From positions 45,761,909-45,825,908 of the forward strand of contig OZ026834.1 in assembly GCA_964023205.1 (NCBI GenBank): a stretch of DNA of 64,000 nt. The letters are read 5' to 3'. Under the pieces are notes generated by a model that was not told the DNA's origin, did not search any database, and was given only the letters and a program-made list of their open reading frames with translations. This DNA comes from Lutraria lutraria. Taxonomy: Eukaryota; Mollusca; Bivalvia; Venerida; Mactridae. Below, in pieces: positions 59,008 to 64,000 of the stretch. Both the position numbers and the translations under genes were made by a program. Each line of letters begins with the position of its first letter. Positions within the stretch are counted from its first letter, which is position 1.

Positions 59008-60240
59008 ATGAAGTACAGGCTCATCAAGTTCACGAGGTCCAGATGGAGAATCTTTCTCGGAACAGGGCTTCTGCTTATACCATTTATTTTCACTTTTACC
59101 AGATTCAGTTTGGTGACACACGATGACAGATTTTCATCCATCAACTTAGATGTCTCTGAATGGTTTAACGACAAAGATACTTATTGTTACGGAAATTATG
59201 TCGGTTACGCCCATAGATTTATGGAATTGAAGTCTACAGTTTACGATCAGTCAGACGACGTTTTTGCAATAAATTGTAACTTTTGGATGCCTATTTCTAG
59301 TCCGAAAAGGTACTGGTTCCATACAGAGTTTTATGCTCAGGGTACTTACACCAAATCTTTACAGTTGAAGACACAAACAGAACTCGGTCATATTATGGAT
59401 GTCTTTGATGTGGTATTCATAGTTAACAGAGAATATCCGCATAACTTCTACCATGCAATGACACAATGGTATAACTTGTTTATAATGTCAAAAAAGTACA
59501 GAATTGATATGAAAAACATGACAATTTTGCTTCTTGATCGAGGCCCACCTGTTCATATTGATCAACAATGGAGTCTGTTGTTTCGAAAAATATTGAAAGC
59601 AGACGATTTAAGAAAACCCATTCTTATCAAAAATGCCATATTCAACATCGCAGGACACGAAAGCCCGATGTATTATTTCGATCTCAATAAGTTACCGTTC
59701 ATTGAGGAATTCACATCGAATTTCTTAGGAAATTTTAATCTCACAAGAAATGAGACATACGATTGTGAGCATCTAAGGATTACTTTAGTGTTTAGACGCG
59801 ACTACTTCATGCACCCAGGCGTTAATGAAGACATCAGAGTGACAGAGAGAAAGTTCAAGAATGAGGAAGAAATAATCAGCACTTTTAAAAGTGAATTTCA
59901 TGGCCATACTTTGAATATACTAATAGCTGAAGACATGTCACTCACAGATCAGTTAAAACTAACCACTAATTCGGATGTGCTTATTGCAATGCATGGATGT
60001 GTTTTAACACAAACACTTTTCCTGCCGAAGCATGCCATAGTACTGGAGATGTTTCCAAATTTCTGGAAAATTCAGAGATTTTTTAGCTCCATAGCCAAAT
60101 GGAGAAATATAAAACATAAAGTATGGCACAATGCTGATGACAGAAATGAATTTGCCAACCATTACACATACATACCTAAAGATGTTTTAATAAATTTTGC
60201 AGAAGAAGTCAGAGAGCATTTTGCTTGCAACATTGCATAG
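59008..60240 (+). CDS. GT61-family glycosyltransferase (EOGT/POMGNT2-like), type II membrane protein
   Basis: One uninterrupted coding exon, 410 aa. A short basic cytoplasmic tail (residues 1-14) precedes a signal-anchor helix at about 15-33 (IFLGTGLLLIPFIFTFTRF), as in Golgi or ER glycosyltransferases. GT61 hallmarks are HNFYHAMTQWYNLF (145-158) and, near the C-terminus, VLIAMHGCVLTQTLFLPKHA (324-343) followed by IVLEMFP; the 'HGxxLTxxLFLP' core is the family's nucleotide-sugar-binding signature. VFRRDY at 261-266 is the usual 'R-R' strand. N-glycosylation sequons include NMT (170), NLT (244) and NET (248). Known animal GT61 enzymes transfer GlcNAc to protein O-linked Ser/Thr or O-mannose; the acceptor here cannot be predicted. 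The first ATG is used; a probable 5' UTR acceptor ends 12 bases upstream. An intronless coding region is unusual compared with neighbouring genes and may reflect an old retrocopy or lineage expansion. Confidence 0.87.
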   Translation: MKYRLIKFTRSRWRIFLGTGLLLIPFIFTFTRFSLVTHDDRFSSINLDVSEWFNDKDTYCYGNYVGYAHRFMELKSTVYDQSDDVFAINCNFWMPISSPKRYWFHTEFYAQGTYTKSLQLKTQTELGHIMDVFDVVFIVNREYPHNFYHAMTQWYNLFIMSKKYRIDMKNMTILLLDRGPPVHIDQQWSLLFRKILKADDLRKPILIKNAIFNIAGHESPMYYFDLNKLPFIEEFTSNFLGNFNLTRNETYDCEHLRITLVFRRDYFMHPGVNEDIRVTERKFKNEEEIISTFKSEFHGHTLNILIAEDMSLTDQLKLTTNSDVLIAMHGCVLTQTLFLPKHAIVLEMFPNFWKIQRFFSSIAKWRNIKHKVWHNADDRNEFANHYTYIPKDVLINFAEEVREHFACNIA

Positions 60241-61014
60241 GAATCATGTGTTACTGTGCATGTTTTTCTTATAAGATGGGTCATGATGTATATTCTGGAA
60301 GTGTGACTTCATATAAGATTGATTCATTATATTTCACCAGACATAAGGAGTTAACAGTTTACCAGAATGTATCATTTACTGATTTAGATAACATTACGTT
60401 AAATGCATTATTTTACTATTTTTCATCCTCAAGGGAATTTGATCACGGAGCTATTTGGCTTACCTTTGCTATCAAATATATCCTTATATATTTTACTTGT
60501 TTTAAGTTGTCCGTTTGATTTACTTGATGGTTTTTTCTGACAAGTTATAGACGTTGCTAATGTCATTGTTGAGATAGATACTGATAAGCCTTTGTTTACT
60601 GTGTTGTTTAAGAAGTTGTCATATCTCTTACCTTCATGTTGACAATGATACACTTGCTTGCTGGAGGTAACACGTTTATGCTATTTAGACCCTTCCGGCA
60701 AGCACGCAAGTATTTCCAAATAGCGTGGTGAAGGTGCCACTCAACAACTAAGCGCAATAATAGCAGTGCCATGTGTAAAGTGTAACAGTAAGCAGCAGGC
60801 ATTGTGTATTTTACCTAAATATCACTCAGTAGCATTTTCTAATTTCATAATTATGATGTCTTCGCCTCATTATTACTAATATTACAATCACATAAATATA
60901 TTAACAAAAAGACACATAATGCCACGTTTCTACGTGCGAAAATAATTAATATATATTAACTGTCATGAATAAATTCTTTAGTGAACAGCCAATCCTGAGA
61001 ACAACGGTCTTCAT

Positions 61015-61155
61015 TCTTAATGACATGTGTTCTCTATAGACACATGACCCTTATTTAGGGTCATTTTGTTCTTAATAATCGATGACGGGTTTTAAAAGAA
61101 AGGCCTTTTATTCACAAGGTCAGAGGTGACCGCTAACTAAGGGATGACTGAAGAT
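61015..61155 (+). repeat. MITE family B copy
   Basis: Shares TCATTTTGTTCTTAATAATC, GGGTTTTAAAAGAAAGGCCT and TTCACAAGGTC...ACCGCTAAC with 28896-29042 in the same order. Confidence 0.55.
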
Positions 61156-61905
61156 ATACGTGTTTCAAAGTCACAATTTATATGATTTATGAAGGCATAA
61201 AGCACACAGTTGACATATTTAAGGATTTAATTTGTCGAATTATCTTCCTGACACTCACCATGAGTGTAACTGATTATTGCTGGAGGAGTAGGTCCAGATT
61301 AATTAAGTGAAGTCTACGAATATACAATCGAAAAAAAAGAATTCAAATGTCATCATCTAATCGCTTAAGATTATTTATTAGGCTAACGTTTGTTTGGAGT
61401 GCTCCTACCTACTCACGAAAATCCTAGCAAATGAAATAAAATTAAACTTTTGGGTGCATTCTTTATTTATAGTAAAAAACCTTTCCTACCTACCCAGTGC
61501 TAAAATGCTGTGTCGGTGCACTCCAAACAAACTTGTTTCTATTTTCAGCCTAAACTGCAATTTTTTCTCAGTTTTTTTTGGTCGAATTTTAAGACTTTTT
61601 GAAACAGCCATGATATTTCTTACAGCGGCCGGCTCATCTTACCAGTTTTTCTGGACTGTATTCTACCAGCTAGGGAGAGACGATTTCTCGGTTGAACTCG
61701 GTTTTAATTTCGATAAACCGGAAACCTCTCTTACATGCCTTATATGCCGATATGTACCCTGAATTATTTTAGCTGGCTCCGTTGTAATCGTAATGTAGCG
61801 CGATGTTAAACTTATGTTAAACTTGACAGCTGCAGTGTGGTACCTACTATTGTTTCTCATATAACAGTTGAATGGTACAATAAAATCCCTGAATTCCGGA
61901 TGATA

Positions 61906-62155
61906 TTTTGTTTTGTTTGTTTGTTTATGTCGAGTTTAACATCCCTTTTCAACAGTCAACGTCATATGAGGCAGACAGTTCACCTAAGCATCATCTCTGG
62001 GAAGAACCAGTACTAGATTCCCATCTTCCGTAAGCTACTGCCTGCTTTCTTACATAAAGAGACATGGTCGGTGAGCTCGAACCCGCTATCAATGAGAGGT
62101 TACAGTGATTTGAAATCAGCTACCTTAACCACTCGATCACGGAGGCGGGTTCCCG
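61906..62155 (-). repeat. tRNA-derived SINE, fullest copy of the 1-150 family
   Basis: On the minus strand: head CCGCCTCCGTGATCGAGTGG (A box), B box GCGGGTTCGAGCTC, body with GTGAACTGTCTGCCTCATAT, and tail GGGATGTTAAACTCGACATA followed by an AAAC-rich end. The arrangement (tRNA-like head, unrelated body, 'GTTAAAC' tail) is typical of molluscan SINEs. Confidence 0.75.
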
Positions 62156-64000
62156 GATGTAAGCGTATTGAAGACCATCATAGTAAACTCAACATGGCGG
62201 GCGATTAACCGGTTCGGTTTTACATCAACGATTAATCGGTTTCAGAATTTTGAAACAGTTCCCCCATAGTACTAACTTACCCTTCAACAATGAGCTGGCA
62301 ACTTCTACACATATTTAGGTAAATCGACATTATTGTCATCTGTTTCATAAAAGGATATGTCCTGACATGGCTGGAAATCGAATGTACTGGACTATGGTTG
62401 CAGCCCAAGGTCACATGCAGCATGCATAGCGTTACACCACACTAATACATCAGCATTTTAATGCAAGCAATAATTAATATATGGAAAAGTTGAGCTAGAT
62501 GACACATGTACTCATTACTTTTTGTAATTTAGGCCGGTATGATATGTTTTGTAGATAATGACTGTACACATTTTACAAATGGCGGCATCGTAAATAATGG
62601 AGACAGTTGGTTAAAAAAGGGTACGTTAGTAACATTAGAATTGCATGATAACTTAATATTTTGATGATTTTGGATAAATACCTCTTTCATATAAATCGAT
62701 TTTGGAATTATTATGGTACGAACGTGAACATATTTATCTTCAAAACCTGGTCGTTTCCGACCAAGAGATAAAATACCAACGTATTTGGCGCAGATTTTAT
62801 TTATTTTAATTTATTTCCTAAGACCAAACATCAGTATACTGTTATATAATTGGATCTTCATTAGCTAGGTTCATTAAATTCTGAATTACCGTTAATTTTG
62901 TGTTTCTTTGTTGAGCCAAAGCTGTCCTGTGTTAAATGGCACGGGGTTTGTCACGCACGGTTGATTTAACTGTGTAAATTTGAAGAGCCCAGTTAGTAAT
63001 CTTGTAAAATCACGTGGCAATGCTTGGTAAAATGATTCTAGAACATTATTGGTTTGTGTGTCAGGGAATTTAGACCGTCATGGACATTGCTGACATTTAT
63101 AAGGTTTGTTATTTATTGCTGAATAAATTTCGCTCCATCGTGAATAATAATACAGTGTATTTTTTAAATGAAGACTTGATTGTACGTGCGTTTTTGGGCT
63201 ATTTTCATTCTCCTTTATTCAGTCGGCTAGTTTAAATTGTAACTTAAAACACGTAACAGTACATTAATTAGTGTTTTTCCTATAAATTTCCAAATCATAA
63301 TTGTTTTGCTACTCATGTTGTAATTCTACCCATGTTTGCATTTAGTATCATTATTTTCCAGGTGTGTCCATTAATGTATGTAATAGATGCATGCCCATAA
63401 CGGTCCGTTATGTACGTAAACTATAATACATGTAATACACTCCAATATAATACATAATGGGCAGTTTGAGGTTTATATAGCACTTAAATTACCTCGAAAG
63501 AATTACACAATTCATAGACCATGATAATTTAACATTCTTAAAGGTACACCGTCGACTTATTCAATCCAGTTCCTAATCAAAATCAAGTAATTTACATTGA
63601 TTTTGCCTCCCATTTTTGATGACTAAAATAAAATAGCTCATTAAAAGTCACTAAAGAAAGTTATTGGCTTTGAATAAATAGTTAGGGATTCATTTTTCCA
63701 TTAATATGTTCAGATAATAGCGTGTGAATTTAAAGTTCCAAAGCCTACTCGATACCTTTAAAGCAACTCCCTTTCAATCACACTGCACGGGCAGCACGAG
63801 GAATATACATTGTTATTCAAACCTGTTCGCATCGATTCAGCCTACTCATTCGTTGGGAATGGGGTGACATTTCATTTAAATTCTGAATTGTTTGTAAAAC
63901 AGTGCAATGTGGAAGGTGTGGATAGAAAAATGTTAATGTGGGATTCTTGTGTAATACTTTCGTTTGATTTGATTCGTTACATCAAATGCTTTTTTTCAAG

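Larger units (their letters stand above)
60241..64000. other. 3' flank of the GT61 gene and unassigned DNA
   Basis: It contains a MITE B copy (61015-61155) and a SINE (61906-62155). AATAAA at 60968 could serve the GT61 transcript. No further exon, RNA gene or element protein was recognised up to the window end. Confidence 0.45.

Overview
The window is AT-rich animal genomic DNA: spliced genes with GT-AG introns, a spliceosomal U2 snRNA gene, a pol III tRNA gene, tRNA-derived SINEs, several TA-flanked MITE families and decayed hAT, Tc1-like and LINE copies. Gene content (LRR1, a K2P channel, a PhyH-family dioxygenase, a GT61 glycosyltransferase, Cys-free secreted low-complexity proteins) and the SINE type whose 3' end reads like 'GTTAAAC' point to a lophotrochozoan, most likely a bivalve mollusc. 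That assignment is inference; nothing here names a species.

Layout. 0-13.9 kb is gene-poor: a SINE remnant, two MITEs, a possible pair of membrane-protein exons at 4.2-4.8 kb (+), the first coding exon of a TWIK-like K2P potassium channel (8.1-8.3 kb, -), tRNA-Pro(AGG) at 10.3 kb (+) and a U2 snRNA gene at 11.5 kb (-). 13.9-24.7 kb is LRR1, the substrate receptor of a CUL2 ubiquitin ligase, in five coding exons. Its intron 1 carries a deleted Tc1-like element inserted inside an older repeat, and its intron 3 carries a decayed hAT transposase. 27.2-35.2 kb is an eight-exon phytanoyl-CoA-dioxygenase-family gene (385 aa) with a 54-bp satellite in its last intron. 35.6-42 kb is repeats and LINE fragments. 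42.2-44.3 kb is a diverged second copy of the dioxygenase locus: it keeps the promoter side, exon 1 (frameshifted) and part of intron 1, joined directly to the 3' flank, with exons 2-8 lost.

45.3-52.0 kb holds two head-to-head genes for secreted, cysteine-free proteins of unknown family. On the - strand is a 439-aa Ser/Gly-rich protein with five FDPN-type motifs and a 9-residue repeat. On the + strand is a 321-aa His/Pro-containing protein. Both put the signal peptide alone on a short first exon ending in phase 1. This pair is the most plausible undescribed system here; an extracellular matrix or shell-matrix role is only a guess. 52.8-53.4 kb is a near-perfect inverted repeat with arms of about 140 bp, followed by related GC-rich repeats. 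59.0-60.2 kb is an intronless GT61-family glycosyltransferase. The rest, up to 64 kb, shows only repeats and unassigned AT-rich sequence.

Exon coordinates were read by eye from splice consensus and reading-frame continuity; each spliced model closes in frame by arithmetic. Family names come from recognised motifs, not from searches.
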